DNA from: Enterobacter cancerogenus
GTDB lineage: Bacteria > Pseudomonadota > Gammaproteobacteria > Enterobacterales > Enterobacteriaceae
Length of the DNA stretch: 64,000 bases
Direction of reading: 5' to 3'
NCBI RefSeq assembly: GCF_019047785.1
Contig: NZ_CP077290.1
Location: forward strand, 2,728,001-2,792,000
The position numbers and the translations under genes were made by a program. The stretch's first letter is position 1, and the number at the start of each line of letters is the position of its first letter. The notes below the pieces were generated by a model. It saw nothing but the letters and a program-made list of their open reading frames with translations, did no database searches and was not told the DNA's origin. Below, one piece after another: positions 43,399-51,990 of the stretch.

Positions 43399-44235
43399 GT
43401 GTTTAAACAAAACCGTGCTGCCCACGCGTTACCACTGCCTGCTGGCACTGTGGAACGGTCGGTACACAGACCGCCCCACATAACCCATGCCACGCCCGAT
43501 TATCTGGCGGAAGAAGTACCCGTTGCCCTGGTGTACAACGGGATTTCGCATGTGGTGATGATGGCCTCCCCGAAAGATCTCGAGCTGTTCGCCATTGGGT
43601 TTTCCCTGTCGGAAGGCATTATTGCGCGTCCGCAGGATATCTATGGCATGGACGTGGTGCAGGCTTGCAACGGGCTGGAAGTCCAGATCGAGCTTTCCAG
43701 CCGCCGCTTTATGGGGCTGAAAGAGCGCCGTCGCGCGCTGGCCGGGCGTACCGGTTGCGGGGTGTGTGGCGTTGAACAACTCAACGATATCGGCAAGCCC
43801 ATCGCGCCGCTGCCGTTCACCCAAACGTTCGATCTGGCGCACCTTGATAGGGCGCTGGAGCAACTGAACACAGTCCAGCCCATCGGGCAACTGAGCGGCT
43901 GTACCCATGCGGCGGCCTGGGTGTTGCCGTGCGGAACGATTGCGGGTGGACATGAAGACGTGGGCCGCCACGTGGCGCTGGACAAGCTGTTGGGCCGCCG
44001 GGCGCGCGAAAGCGACGTCTGGCAGCAGGGCGCCGCGCTGGTCTCAAGCCGGGCAAGCTATGAGATGGTGCAGAAAGCGGCGATGTGCGGCGTGGAAATT
44101 CTGTTTGCCGTGTCGGCGGCCACTACGCTGGCAGTGGAAGTGGCGGAGCGCTGCAACCTGACGCTGGTGGGGTTCTGCAAGCCGGGAAGAGCCACAATCT
44201 ATACCCATGAACAGCGACTACTTGTTAATCAATAA
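43399..44235 (+). CDS. fdhD: sulfurtransferase FdhD for formate dehydrogenase activation
   Basis: Transfers sulfur from IscS to the bis-MGD cofactor, needed for active formate dehydrogenases. The 278-residue protein has the CXXC motif RTGCGVCG with Cys120 and Cys123, and [11 protein letters not shown] near the C-terminus. The GTG at 43399 is chosen because AGGA lies 8 nt upstream; the TTG at 43381 would add six residues without a ribosome site. It is divergent from fdoGHI-fdhE, with which it works. Confidence 0.94.
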   Translation: MFKQNRAAHALPLPAGTVERSVHRPPHITHATPDYLAEEVPVALVYNGISHVVMMASPKDLELFAIGFSLSEGIIARPQDIYGMDVVQACNGLEVQIELSSRRFMGLKERRRALAGRTGCGVCGVEQLNDIGKPIAPLPFTQTFDLAHLDRALEQLNTVQPIGQLSGCTHAAAWVLPCGTIAGGHEDVGRHVALDKLLGRRARESDVWQQGAALVSSRASYEMVQKAAMCGVEILFAVSAATTLAVEVAERCNLTLVGFCKPGRATIYTHEQRLLVNQ

Positions 44236-44278
44236 ATTTGAATAACGTAAGCAAATCCTTCCGCTTTTAGTTGGTCGG

Positions 44279-44318
44279 GATGAGGTCTATTATTTATCTC
44301 ATCAAGGCACGGTGCCTT
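44279..44318. promoter_or_regulatory. two inverted repeats upstream of the DUF1471 gene
   Basis: GATGAG-N13-CTCATC (44279-44303) spans a -10-like TATTAT. Right after it, AAGGCAC-G-GTGCCTT (44304-44318) is a perfect 15-bp palindrome. They look like an operator pair or leader hairpin; the regulator is unknown. Confidence 0.5.
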
Positions 44319-44350
44319 ACCTAAACAACTTAATGAAAGGGTTTAAACAT

Positions 44351-44563
44351 ATGAACAGCATCAAAACTTTTGTCGCAGTTATCGCTCTGGCTACCTCTTT
44401 TGGTTCATTCGCAGCACAATCCGTGACGGCTACCGCCTCTACGCTTGATGGTGCAGAAGCTAAAATCGCCGCACAGGCTCAGGAAGCGGGCGCGTCCTCT
44501 TACAAAATCACCCAGGCGTTCTCCGGTAACCGCGTACACATGACGGCAGAACTGAACAAATAA
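44351..44563 (+). CDS. DUF1471 (YdgH/BhsA/McbA family) periplasmic protein
   Basis: A 70-residue secreted protein starting MNSIKTFVAVIALATSFGSFA, with a signal peptide cleaved near residue 21. The mature part has the DUF1471 pattern SVTATASTLDGAEAKIAAQA and ends ITQAFSGNRVHMTAELNK. Enteric members such as BhsA and McbA are stress- or biofilm-related. The exact role of this one is not known. E. coli K-12 has yiiG in the comparable place. The ATG at 44351 follows GAAAGGG; earlier in-frame codons have no ribosome site. Confidence 0.85.
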   Translation: MNSIKTFVAVIALATSFGSFAAQSVTATASTLDGAEAKIAAQAQEAGASSYKITQAFSGNRVHMTAELNK

Positions 44564-44577
44564 GCCGTACAGCCGCT

Positions 44578-44602
44578 GTCCCAGGCTCTTCGGAGCCGGG
44601 AC
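44578..44602. terminator. hairpin between the DUF1471 gene and frvR
   Basis: GTCCC-A-GGCTC-TTCG-GAGCC-GGGAC is a strong stem with one bulged A but no T run after it. It separates two convergent genes, so termination is possible but not certain. Confidence 0.5.
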
Positions 44603-44614
44603 AGGTTCCCTCTC

Positions 44615-46357
44615 TCAGTGCAGTAACGCAATAAATCCCTCGTAATGCCCCACGCTCTCAATCCGCTGCGACGAATGGCGGCTTAACACACTCGCTAAAA
44701 AGCTAAAAATTTTCAGCTCTTGTCGATTCTCCGCGCTGGCACAGGCGATAAGCACATGCATAACGCTTTCACCGTTCACCCGAATCGCGCGTTCAAGCGT
44801 AATAAAATATCCCCGAAAGGGGCGTTGCACCTCGCTCCAGCAGTGGGGGATCGCCACATGATTCACCACCAGATTCTCGCCTTCCCGCTCGCGCTGACAG
44901 ATGCGCAGGGCTTCATCCTGCGTAATAGCGGTTTTCTCAAGCAGCTGCGTGGTGACGGCGGTGATGATCTCGTCCCAGCTTTCGTCCGGGCCGTTCGTAT
45001 AATGAAATGAACCTTCAGGCGGGAAAAAACGGTCGGGCTGCTGGCGGATAAACGCCGACGCGAGAAAATCTTTAATCTGCTCGATACCCGCCGCGGTAAT
45101 GATATTGCGGATAGGCAGCACGTCTCGCTGGCTGTCATCCAGCAAATAGTGGCTGTTATTCACAATCAGGGCTGGCTGGCATTCGTCCTGAACTGCCGCC
45201 AGCGCCTCGGGCGTAAGCACCACCACCACCCGGCAGTTCATCACCTCCCGTTCTATGGCCATTTTATTGATGGTCGCAATGGCGTTTTGATCGGCAAGTA
45301 AAACGATTGGCGTCCATTCGCTATGGTGCCGCTCAAGCGCGCAGGCAAAATAGAGTCCCGGGAGATCGCTGTCGATAAGCGGTATATCCATTACCTTTCG
45401 CAGCTGATTGATAAATTTCACGCTCATATCAAACGCCGCAGGCCAGGCCGCTTTGAGATGATTCATCGAGCCAGGCCGGCTCTCGGGAAACCAGTTTGGC
45501 ATGGCAACGCATCTTTTCAGGTGCGCGGTCAGTTCGTCCGTGAGCTGCGCATCAATCGCCTGCGGCTGGGCGGGGGAGGCCAGGGTGGTGAGGTGGTCCG
45601 CGACGTACTGCGGGGTTATCGCATTTGCACTGTGCTGTAAGCGGTCCAGCCTGCGGGACACCACGCTCAGGACGTCAGGCCCCGGCCAAAGCCCCGCCTG
45701 TTCACAGCACGCCTCAAGCGCGTTAATGTCAGGGCAACCGGTCGAAAGAATCGGGTGCTGGCGCAGCGCGTAAACGGCCAGGAGGACGCTGACCAGATAG
45801 TCGCCATGAATATCCGGCCAGGCCGTGAGCGTCTGGCAGCGTGCGTGCAGCCTGCCCAGGACCGCCGGGTTTATGCCCGGCAGCGGGTAGACCAGCGGAT
45901 CTTTTTTGAAGAGGTTCGCCAGCAGGATAATGCGTTTGTCCTGATCGACGTCGACGAAGTACCCGGCGCCTGGCCTGCTGGCAAGGGTAAAGGCGCGCGC
46001 GTATCGCTGGCGGAGTCGCGGCAGGCGTTCCGCAATCCAGGCATCGGGAAGATTAAGCGCATCCGCCAGCTGCGCCCGGGTCGTGACCGGGCGGATCAGC
46101 AGCAACGCCAGCAACCGGTCATCATTATCATGACGCTGTAAAAGCTGGAAATACTGTTTCCTGTCAAAGATATCCAGTTGACACACCGCGCTGCCGGAGG
46201 CGCTGATCCGCGCCTTGCCGCCGAGGGTAAAATTGATGTAGTCGATATCCCGCAGGATGGTGCGGGCGGAAACGCCGGTTTGCTGCGCCAGCGTGCCCGG
46301 CGCGGCGGGCTGTGACTCCAGCGCATTGAGTAAGGCCAACTGGCGTTCATTGAGCAT
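44615..46357 (-). CDS. frvR: PRD-containing regulator FrvR
   Basis: A putative transcriptional regulator of the frv PTS genes. The 580-residue protein begins with a winged helix MLNERQLALLNALESQPAAP...GVSARTILRDIDYIN, followed by PTS regulation domains in the middle and a C-terminal EIIA-like domain with the phospho-His region VNHVAIPHCWSEVQRPF (about 505-521). Its layout equals that of E. coli FrvR (582 residues). It lies 9 bp after frvX and is the last gene of the cluster. Confidence 0.93.
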   Translation of the reverse strand: MLNERQLALLNALESQPAAPGTLAQQTGVSARTILRDIDYINFTLGGKARISASGSAVCQLDIFDRKQYFQLLQRHDNDDRLLALLLIRPVTTRAQLADALNLPDAWIAERLPRLRQRYARAFTLASRPGAGYFVDVDQDKRIILLANLFKKDPLVYPLPGINPAVLGRLHARCQTLTAWPDIHGDYLVSVLLAVYALRQHPILSTGCPDINALEACCEQAGLWPGPDVLSVVSRRLDRLQHSANAITPQYVADHLTTLASPAQPQAIDAQLTDELTAHLKRCVAMPNWFPESRPGSMNHLKAAWPAAFDMSVKFINQLRKVMDIPLIDSDLPGLYFACALERHHSEWTPIVLLADQNAIATINKMAIEREVMNCRVVVVLTPEALAAVQDECQPALIVNNSHYLLDDSQRDVLPIRNIITAAGIEQIKDFLASAFIRQQPDRFFPPEGSFHYTNGPDESWDEIITAVTTQLLEKTAITQDEALRICQREREGENLVVNHVAIPHCWSEVQRPFRGYFITLERAIRVNGESVMHVLIACASAENRQELKIFSFLASVLSRHSSQRIESVGHYEGFIALLH

Positions 46358-46366
46358 GACCGATCC

Positions 46367-47428
46367 TTAGCGAAAATCCGTGAGCGCGGCGACCTGCCTG
46401 TCATCCAGGGACATCAGCAGGTTATGCACCATCTTCAGCGCCGCGTCATAATCCTTTTCAGCGATCATACCGCTGTTGGCGTGCAGATAACGTGTCGGCA
46501 AGCAAAGTGCGACGACTGGCCGGCCGCCGCCCATCACGTTATAACGCCCGCCATCGGTCGCGCCGGTTTTCATGGTGCTGAACTGCAGCGGTGCTTGCGC
46601 GTTTTCCGCGCTTTGTTTGAGTAAAGCGAGCAGCTTCTGATTAGCAAAATAGCGTTTATCGAAAAGCATCACGCCGGGGCCGTGGCCGACTTTTAGCGGA
46701 TATTTCACGCCGTCGATGCCGGGAACATCACCCGCGACGGCGGTATCAAGCACGATCACCACGTCGGGTTTGACGCACTCTGCGGAGGTTTGCGCCCCGC
46801 GTAAACCAACCTCCTCCTCGACGCTGCCCACGCCGTACAGGCGGATGTTAGGGTTATTGACGCCGATCAGCAGTTCGGCCATCAGGGCGCAGCCCACGCG
46901 GTTATCCAGCGCTTTGGCGAGGATTTTATCCTCTCCCCAGCGGGCAAAGTTGGCCTCGGGGCTGACAAAATCACCCATCCGAATACCGAGTTTTTCCACC
47001 TCTTCTCGGCTGTTCGCGCCAATATCGATAAACATATCCTCAATATTCATCGGCTGCTGCTTCTGCTTTTCGCTCAGCGCATGGGGCGCAACGGACCCGA
47101 TAATACCCGGGATTTTCTTGCCTTCGCGGGTGCGGAGGGTGACCCGATGGTTAAGCATCGACTGGCCCCACCAGCCGCCGACGGTGTCAAACCGAATAAA
47201 CCCCGCCTCGGTGATGTGGGTGACCATAAAGCCCACTTCGTCCATATGCCCGACGATAGCCACTTTGGGCCCGCGTGAACCTTTGCGGACGATGACGCTG
47301 CCCAGCCCGTCGAAGGTAAGTTCATCGGCATGGTGGTGCAGGGCGTTGATCAGGATGGTGCGGACTTCCTGCTCATCGCCGCTGACCGCGCTGGCATCAC
47401 AGAGCGATTTCAGTAACTCAATGTTCAT
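46367..47428 (-). CDS. frvX: M42-family peptidase FrvX
   Basis: A putative metal-dependent aminopeptidase of the M42 (glutamyl aminopeptidase/endoglucanase) family, encoded inside a PTS operon. The 353-residue protein has the metal ligands GHMDEVGFMV, LDNRVG and GSVEEEVGLRGA, with a late His in RYLHANSGM. The ATG at 47428 has GGAGG 6 nt upstream. The start lies inside the end of frvB (11-bp overlap). What it cleaves, and why it sits with a sugar transporter, is unknown. Confidence 0.92.
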   Translation of the reverse strand: MNIELLKSLCDASAVSGDEQEVRTILINALHHHADELTFDGLGSVIVRKGSRGPKVAIVGHMDEVGFMVTHITEAGFIRFDTVGGWWGQSMLNHRVTLRTREGKKIPGIIGSVAPHALSEKQKQQPMNIEDMFIDIGANSREEVEKLGIRMGDFVSPEANFARWGEDKILAKALDNRVGCALMAELLIGVNNPNIRLYGVGSVEEEVGLRGAQTSAECVKPDVVIVLDTAVAGDVPGIDGVKYPLKVGHGPGVMLFDKRYFANQKLLALLKQSAENAQAPLQFSTMKTGATDGGRYNVMGGGRPVVALCLPTRYLHANSGMIAEKDYDAALKMVHNLLMSLDDRQVAALTDFR

Positions 47429-48863
47429 GTGCAACCTCCGGACGGGCGGCTTTACGCTTCAGCCACCAGCCCTTTAACACGATTATTAACGTAATGTTTA
47501 TCGCCAGACCGATGCCCAGCACCAGATAGAACGCGCCCGCCGGAGACATCAGGCCAATCAGCGGGTCAAACACGCCCAGCCCCGGTGCGAGACGCTGGAG
47601 GCCAAACGAGAGGGTCAGCATGCCCGCAATGCCGCCGCTGAGGGTATTCGCGGTAAGCATTGGCAGCGGCGCCGCCAGCGCGTAGGGGATTGCCGGTTCG
47701 GTGGCTACGGTTGCACCCACCACGATGGCGCTGCTGGCCGCCGCTTTCTCCTGTTGGGTGAAAAGCCCGGGAGCAAGATAGGTTGCGATGCCCGCCGCGA
47801 CGGGCGGCATCAGCGCGACCACGCCGACGATGGCGTACCAGTCGTAGATGTGTTTTTCCAGCAGCGAGAAGCAGAAAAACCACGCGGTTTTATTGACCGG
47901 GCCGCCCATGTCAAACGCCAGCATCGCGCCCACGAGGAACGCTGCGCCAAGCTTCATCGACGGCGGAATGGTATTGAGGAGATGCAGCAGGCCGCCCATC
48001 AGATCGGACATCAACGGGCCGATCGCGTAGTAAGTCAGCACACCGAAGACGAGAAGCGTCACAAACGGGATCAGCATAGAGCCGAGCAGCGGCTGCAGCG
48101 CCTTGCCGAGCCTGAGCTTGCGAAACCACAGCACGAAATAGCCGATAGCCAGTCCCAGCACGACCGCCCCGAGGAAACCCGCCCCGGACTGCGTGCCGAG
48201 CAGCCCTTTATCGTTCGCCAGATAACACACCAGAAAAGCCGGTGCGAACGCCGGTTTATCGCCAATCGACAGGGCGATGTACGCGCCCATAATCGGGATC
48301 ATAAAGGTAAAGCCGAGATAACCGATGGACTCCACCACCCAGGCAAACGAAGGCGCCCCTTTCGCCATATCGGTATAGGGCAGGCCAAGCTGGACAAGCA
48401 TATTGGCGAGTGCCACCAGAATACCGCCGCCAATCACAAACGGCAGTGCGGCTGAGACGCCCGCCATCAGGTGGCTCATCACGCTGCCTTTCTGCACATC
48501 CTGTTTGCCCAGCTTTACGGCGCTATCGGCAGTGAACCGCTGCGATTGCGTGGATAAATTGTCAAAAATAGCGTCGATATTCTTCAGCGCGTGTGAAATC
48601 GGGATCTGGAAAACCTGTTTCCCGGCAAAACGGGCGCGATCGTCGGCACTAAGCCCACGACCGGTTGCCAGAATCACGTAGTCCGCTTCACGGATAGACT
48701 CATCGCTCAGATGATTTTCCACCCCGCTGGAACCCTGGGTCTCAACCTGAATGGTATGCCCTAAAGCACGCGCCTTTCGCTCCAGCGCCTCGGCCACCAT
48801 ATAGGTGTGCGCAATGCCTGCCGGACAGTTAGTAATGGCGACAAGCCGTAACGTCGTTTCCAT
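47418..48863 (-). CDS. frvB: fructose-family PTS enzyme IIBC FrvB
   Basis: A membrane permease and phosphotransfer subunit. The EIIB domain at the N-terminus has the phosphorylated Cys13 in ITNCPAGIAHTYMVAEAL. From about residue 125 the EIIC domain has some ten membrane helices, with SHLMAGVSAALPFVIGGG and GPVNKTAWFF as fructose-family marks. The 481-residue length is near that of E. coli FrvB (483). The sugar is unknown, despite the fructose-like name. Confidence 0.94.
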   Translation of the reverse strand: METTLRLVAITNCPAGIAHTYMVAEALERKARALGHTIQVETQGSSGVENHLSDESIREADYVILATGRGLSADDRARFAGKQVFQIPISHALKNIDAIFDNLSTQSQRFTADSAVKLGKQDVQKGSVMSHLMAGVSAALPFVIGGGILVALANMLVQLGLPYTDMAKGAPSFAWVVESIGYLGFTFMIPIMGAYIALSIGDKPAFAPAFLVCYLANDKGLLGTQSGAGFLGAVVLGLAIGYFVLWFRKLRLGKALQPLLGSMLIPFVTLLVFGVLTYYAIGPLMSDLMGGLLHLLNTIPPSMKLGAAFLVGAMLAFDMGGPVNKTAWFFCFSLLEKHIYDWYAIVGVVALMPPVAAGIATYLAPGLFTQQEKAAASSAIVVGATVATEPAIPYALAAPLPMLTANTLSGGIAGMLTLSFGLQRLAPGLGVFDPLIGLMSPAGAFYLVLGIGLAINITLIIVLKGWWLKRKAARPEVAHEH

Positions 48864-48872
48864 CGCTCGCTC

Positions 48873-49319
48873 CTATTCGCCCAACGTCTGGTTGAGCAGC
48901 GCCAGGATCTGGTGCCGATCGCCCTGCTTGAGCTGTGAAATAAACGCCGGATGAATGATCTTCCGGCACAGGGTGCCAATCATTTTCACCTGTCCGTCTT
49001 CCCCCTGTTGCGGCACGCCAAGGCAGATCCAGCAGGTTACCGCTTCGCCGTCGCTGGCTTTCCAGTCGACGCCCGGGGTGTTACGCGCAAACAGCACGAA
49101 GGGCTGCTTCACCGCAGGGCTTTTGCCGTGGGGTACGGCGACACCCGAGCCAAAACCGGTGGAGTGCAGCTTTTCGCGCAACAGAAGCGTTTGTAAGAAC
49201 GCGCCTCGGTCGCTGACGAAGCCATTTTGCCAGGCCATGTCCGCCAGCGTTTTGAGGATGGAATAGGGGGTGTTGCCCTGGATATTGAGGTCGATACAGT
49301 CGGCTGTCAGGTGCGCCAT
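48873..49319 (-). CDS. frvA: fructose-family PTS enzyme IIA FrvA
   Basis: The first phosphotransfer step from HPr to FrvB. The 148-residue protein is a stand-alone EIIA-Fru domain with active-site His64 in GSGVAVPHGK. The ATG at 49319 is chosen because CGGAG precedes it and the length equals E. coli FrvA; the frame is open 43 codons further but that stretch is Arg/Ser-rich and not family-like. It is the first gene of frvABXR. Confidence 0.93.
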   Translation of the reverse strand: MAHLTADCIDLNIQGNTPYSILKTLADMAWQNGFVSDRGAFLQTLLLREKLHSTGFGSGVAVPHGKSPAVKQPFVLFARNTPGVDWKASDGEAVTCWICLGVPQQGEDGQVKMIGTLCRKIIHPAFISQLKQGDRHQILALLNQTLGE

Positions 49320-49467
49320 CGTGTCACTCCGTTGAGAATTGCGTGACCTGATTCTACGGGGGCGGCGGCAGGAGGCTGAGCGTGAAAATGTCAGCCGGGC
49401 GTGACAAGACAGCACCGAACGGAAGCGAAAAAGTGTGGGCGAGGCCACATACCGGAGAGAACTGATT

Positions 49468-49495
49468 TTCCTGACGAATATGACATCGTCAGGAA
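49468..49495. repeat. hairpin in the azlD-frvA gap
   Basis: TTCCTGACGA and TCGTCAGGAA form a perfect 10-bp stem with an 8-nt loop, 11 bp after the azlD stop. No T run follows on either strand, so it is an mRNA end structure rather than a clear terminator. The rest of the 49320-49505 gap holds no gene. Confidence 0.55.
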
Positions 49496-49505
49496 GGGAG
49501 GGGGA

Positions 49506-49829
49506 TTAATGAATACCGGCCAGCCGCAGCAGCGCCGTCACGATTGCCGCCGCGATAATCACCACGATCAGCGGCATTTTTCGCCAGGCTAAAAACACCG
49601 CAAAGGCCACGCCGAGCACGCGGGCCATGCCGGCGAAATGCTCCCCTTCATAGAAGGTGGTCGCCAGCGCCACGGAAAACAGCAGCACCGTCGCCGCATC
49701 CGACAGCAGCGCCTGAGAGCGTTCGGACAAGGCCAGCCGACTGCCAAGCTTCGCCCCGCCAAGGCGCATGAGGTAGGTTCCCGCCGAGAGGATGGCGATG
49801 CCAAGAATAAATAGCGTCATGTTTTCCAT
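49506..49829 (-). CDS. AzlD-family small subunit of a branched-chain amino acid exporter
   Basis: A 107-residue membrane protein with three to four hydrophobic segments, starting MENMTLFILGIAILSAGTYL. It belongs to the AzlD family (E. coli YgaH type), the small partner of AzlC in exporters of valine and other branched-chain residues. The start codon overlaps the AzlC stop (TAATG), showing a two-gene unit. The substrate is inferred from the family only. Confidence 0.85.
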   Translation of the reverse strand: MENMTLFILGIAILSAGTYLMRLGGAKLGSRLALSERSQALLSDAATVLLFSVALATTFYEGEHFAGMARVLGVAFAVFLAWRKMPLIVVIIAAAIVTALLRLAGIH

Positions 49830-50488
49830 TATTTTTTCCTCGCGACGAGGCCCAGTAACGAGAGCAGTACCGGCAAGCCGGCCGGGGCAAACGGCACGGC
49901 GGCCAGCGACAGCACCGCGCCGCTGCAGGCGCGGATAAGCGTGGTGCGGTTTTTAAACGCCGGTACCACTAACGCCAGCAAAATGGCGGGGAAAACCGCG
50001 TCCAGGCCGATGGTTTCCGGGTCCGGCAGCAGTTTGCCGACCATCGCCCCCAGCAACGCGCCAAGAGGCCAGATGATGGCCACGCCCAGGCCGCACAGCC
50101 AGTAGGCGGCTTTACGCTGCTCGGGCGTGTTTTGCGACAGCCCAAATACCACGCTTTCGTCATTCATGATGTGGCAGCCCAGGAAGCTCAGGCCGCGTTT
50201 GCCGACCAGCTCGCGCACCGTGACGCCAAACGGAACGTGGCGGGCGTTAACCAGTAATCCCGCCGCCGCGGCCGCCAGCGGGTTACCGCCGCTCGCCACA
50301 ATGCCGATAAACATAAACTCGGATGCACCCGCCAGCACGGTGAGTGACAGGACAAAGGGCACCCAGAGCGGAAACCCGTACGCCATCGCCAGCGATCCAT
50401 AAGACATGCCGACGACGCCAACCGCCAGGCAGACCAGAACGATCGCTTTTATCGTGTCGCCTTTGAGGCAGGAGAGAGGATGCGTCAT
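49829..50488 (-). CDS. AzlC-family large subunit of a branched-chain amino acid exporter
   Basis: A 219-residue inner-membrane protein with the AzlC/YgaZ pattern: GVVGMSYGSLAMAYGFPLW, then LTVLAGASEFMFIGIVASGG, and LVNARHVPFGVTV in the conserved core. About seven membrane helices are visible. It forms an export pair with the AzlD-type protein. An XRE/cupin regulator lies divergently, as is common for azlCD modules. It is an insertion relative to E. coli K-12, where frvA is followed by rha genes. Confidence 0.87.
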   Translation of the reverse strand: MTHPLSCLKGDTIKAIVLVCLAVGVVGMSYGSLAMAYGFPLWVPFVLSLTVLAGASEFMFIGIVASGGNPLAAAAAGLLVNARHVPFGVTVRELVGKRGLSFLGCHIMNDESVVFGLSQNTPEQRKAAYWLCGLGVAIIWPLGALLGAMVGKLLPDPETIGLDAVFPAILLALVVPAFKNRTTLIRACSGAVLSLAAVPFAPAGLPVLLSLLGLVARKK

Positions 50489-50590
50489 ACAATTTTAGCC
50501 ATATCGAACGTATTTCCATTATAATGAACGGATCAACGATGTTTTACAAGATGAACGAATCGTTCGTTTTAACAGAGTATAGGGCCGTTT
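50489..50590. promoter_or_regulatory. divergent promoter region of azlCD and the XRE/cupin gene
   Basis: TATAAT occurs on both strands around 50518-50525. The inverted repeat AACGAA-TCG-TTCGTT (50554-50568) lies 22 bp before the regulator start, with related GAACG words at 50506 and 50526. It is a likely autoregulatory operator. Confidence 0.55.
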
Positions 50591-51139
50591 ATGACGCAGC
50601 CAATCAGCGTGATCGCCAAAAGTCTGGTGCGAGAACGCCTGCGAACCGGGCACTCACTGGCGGAAATTGCCCGCCGTGCCGGGATCGCGAAATCCACGCT
50701 TTCGCAGCTAGAGTCCGGCAACGGTAACCCGAGCCTGGAAACGCTCTGGTCGCTTTGCGTGGCGCTGGATATTCCCTTTGCCCGTCTGCTGGAGCCGCAG
50801 CTGCCCACGACACAGGTGATCCGCCGGGGAGAAGGAACCAAGGTGATTGCCGGGCAGGCCAACTATGAAGCCATATTGCTGGCGGCATGCCCGCCGGGGG
50901 CGCGGCGTGATATCTATTTGCTGCTCACCCAGCCTGGCGCAGACCGCATTTCCCAGCCGCATCCGCCGGGATCGGTAGAGCACATTATCGTGACCCAGGG
51001 CCGCGCGAAAGTGGGGCTACTGGATAACCCGGAGGAGCTGGGGGAAGGGGACTACATCTGTTATCCGGCAGACCAGCCGCATATCTTTAAGGCGCTGGAG
51101 CCGGACACGCACGCGCTGCTGGTGGCGGAACAAAATTAA
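50591..51139 (+). CDS. XRE-family regulator with cupin domain
   Basis: A 182-residue regulator: an N-terminal HTH (residues about 12-66, LAEIARRAGIAKSTLSQLES) and a C-terminal cupin (about 105-178, PHPPGSVEHIIVTQGRAKVG and DQPHIFKAL). Cupin domains in this class bind small effectors, perhaps amino acids. It is divergent from azlCD and most likely controls it. The ribosome site is weak (AGGG). Confidence 0.88.
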   Translation: MTQPISVIAKSLVRERLRTGHSLAEIARRAGIAKSTLSQLESGNGNPSLETLWSLCVALDIPFARLLEPQLPTTQVIRRGEGTKVIAGQANYEAILLAACPPGARRDIYLLLTQPGADRISQPHPPGSVEHIIVTQGRAKVGLLDNPEELGEGDYICYPADQPHIFKALEPDTHALLVAEQN

Positions 51140-51218
51140 CGATCACGTCGTTAAAAGCCATGGCCAAATCGCCTGGGCTGTTTGCCACCACCGCCAGCAG
51201 CCCCGTGCCGCCTCATCT

Positions 51219-51710
51219 TCATGCCGTGGCGCGTTCGTTCCACGCGTCGCTATGCTGGATATTGCCGTCAACAATGCGCCAGGTGATTTTCTCATACTGC
51301 AAGCTGACGCTTTCGACGTGATTGATTTTGTCGTTGGCTGCGATTTTCACGTTTGGCACGCTACAGTTAACGCCGGTTACCTTTACGTTCTCCATAAATA
51401 CGGTGTAATAACACACCTCCTGACCTGCATCGTTGATGTGATAGAACTTAATTTCTGCGCTTTTCAGCGCCTGGCCGGTGGCAGCGGCTTTATAAAGATA
51501 GGGAGTAGAACTATCCACTTCCTTTTCGATTCTCATTGAAGAGTGCTGACGCGTACCGGTGATCGCCCCATTAGCGCTGTCTACCGGCAAATTGACGCCA
51601 TGACTCAGCCCGATAATCTCAATGCTTCCTTCGCGGTCTTTGACATCTACTGAGCCTTTGATATCTGCACCGCCATCGTCTTTGAGCCACATATAGGGAG
51701 GAATTGGCAT
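51219..51710 (-). CDS. hcp: Hcp-family type VI secretion tube protein
   Basis: A 163-residue Hcp, the protein whose hexameric rings form the tube of the type VI secretion system. It starts MPIPPYMWLKDDGGADIKGS and shows the Hcp pattern GLSHGVNLP, ITGTRQHSSMRIEKEVD and YHINDAGQEVCYYTVFMENV. No other T6SS structural gene is in the window, so this is an orphan Hcp linked to an effector. It lies one base after the stop of the membrane protein in front, with AAGGAA as ribosome site inside that gene's end. Confidence 0.92.
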   Translation of the reverse strand: MPIPPYMWLKDDGGADIKGSVDVKDREGSIEIIGLSHGVNLPVDSANGAITGTRQHSSMRIEKEVDSSTPYLYKAAATGQALKSAEIKFYHINDAGQEVCYYTVFMENVKVTGVNCSVPNVKIAANDKINHVESVSLQYEKITWRIVDGNIQHSDAWNERATA

Positions 51711-51711
51711 G

Positions 51712-51990
51712 TTATGTGTTCCTTATTTTTTTGAGTAACTTCATTGTTAAGAGATAAATCACGGTGGTGAGCGTAAGGACGGTCAATATATCGAGGTTTG
51801 TATATGTCTCGTACATTGTTTCTGCATTCGCATCGCCATAGATGAATACGCAAATGGCCATTGCCACGTCATAATTGATATATGCTCTTGAGGGACCCAG
51901 CGAACGTCCAACCATGACGCTCATTAGCAAAAATAAGGCGATCTTAAGCAGTCTGACTCCCCATTTACGGGCAAGTATGGTTATATCCAT
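51712..51990 (-). CDS. small membrane protein, possible immunity protein
   Basis: A 92-residue protein I do not recognise. Hydrophobic segments lie at about residues 13-31 (VRLLKIALFLLMSVMVGRS) and 67-85 (LDILTVLTLTTVIYLLTMK), with a weaker one near 40-53. It starts 26 bp inside the end of the DUF2778 gene and ends next to hcp. A gene locked to a cell-wall-acting effector in this way is often its immunity factor, acting in the periplasm or membrane; this is inference from position only. It is not obviously similar to the known Tldi1 proteins. Confidence 0.75.
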   Translation of the reverse strand: MDITILARKWGVRLLKIALFLLMSVMVGRSLGPSRAYINYDVAMAICVFIYGDANAETMYETYTNLDILTVLTLTTVIYLLTMKLLKKIRNT

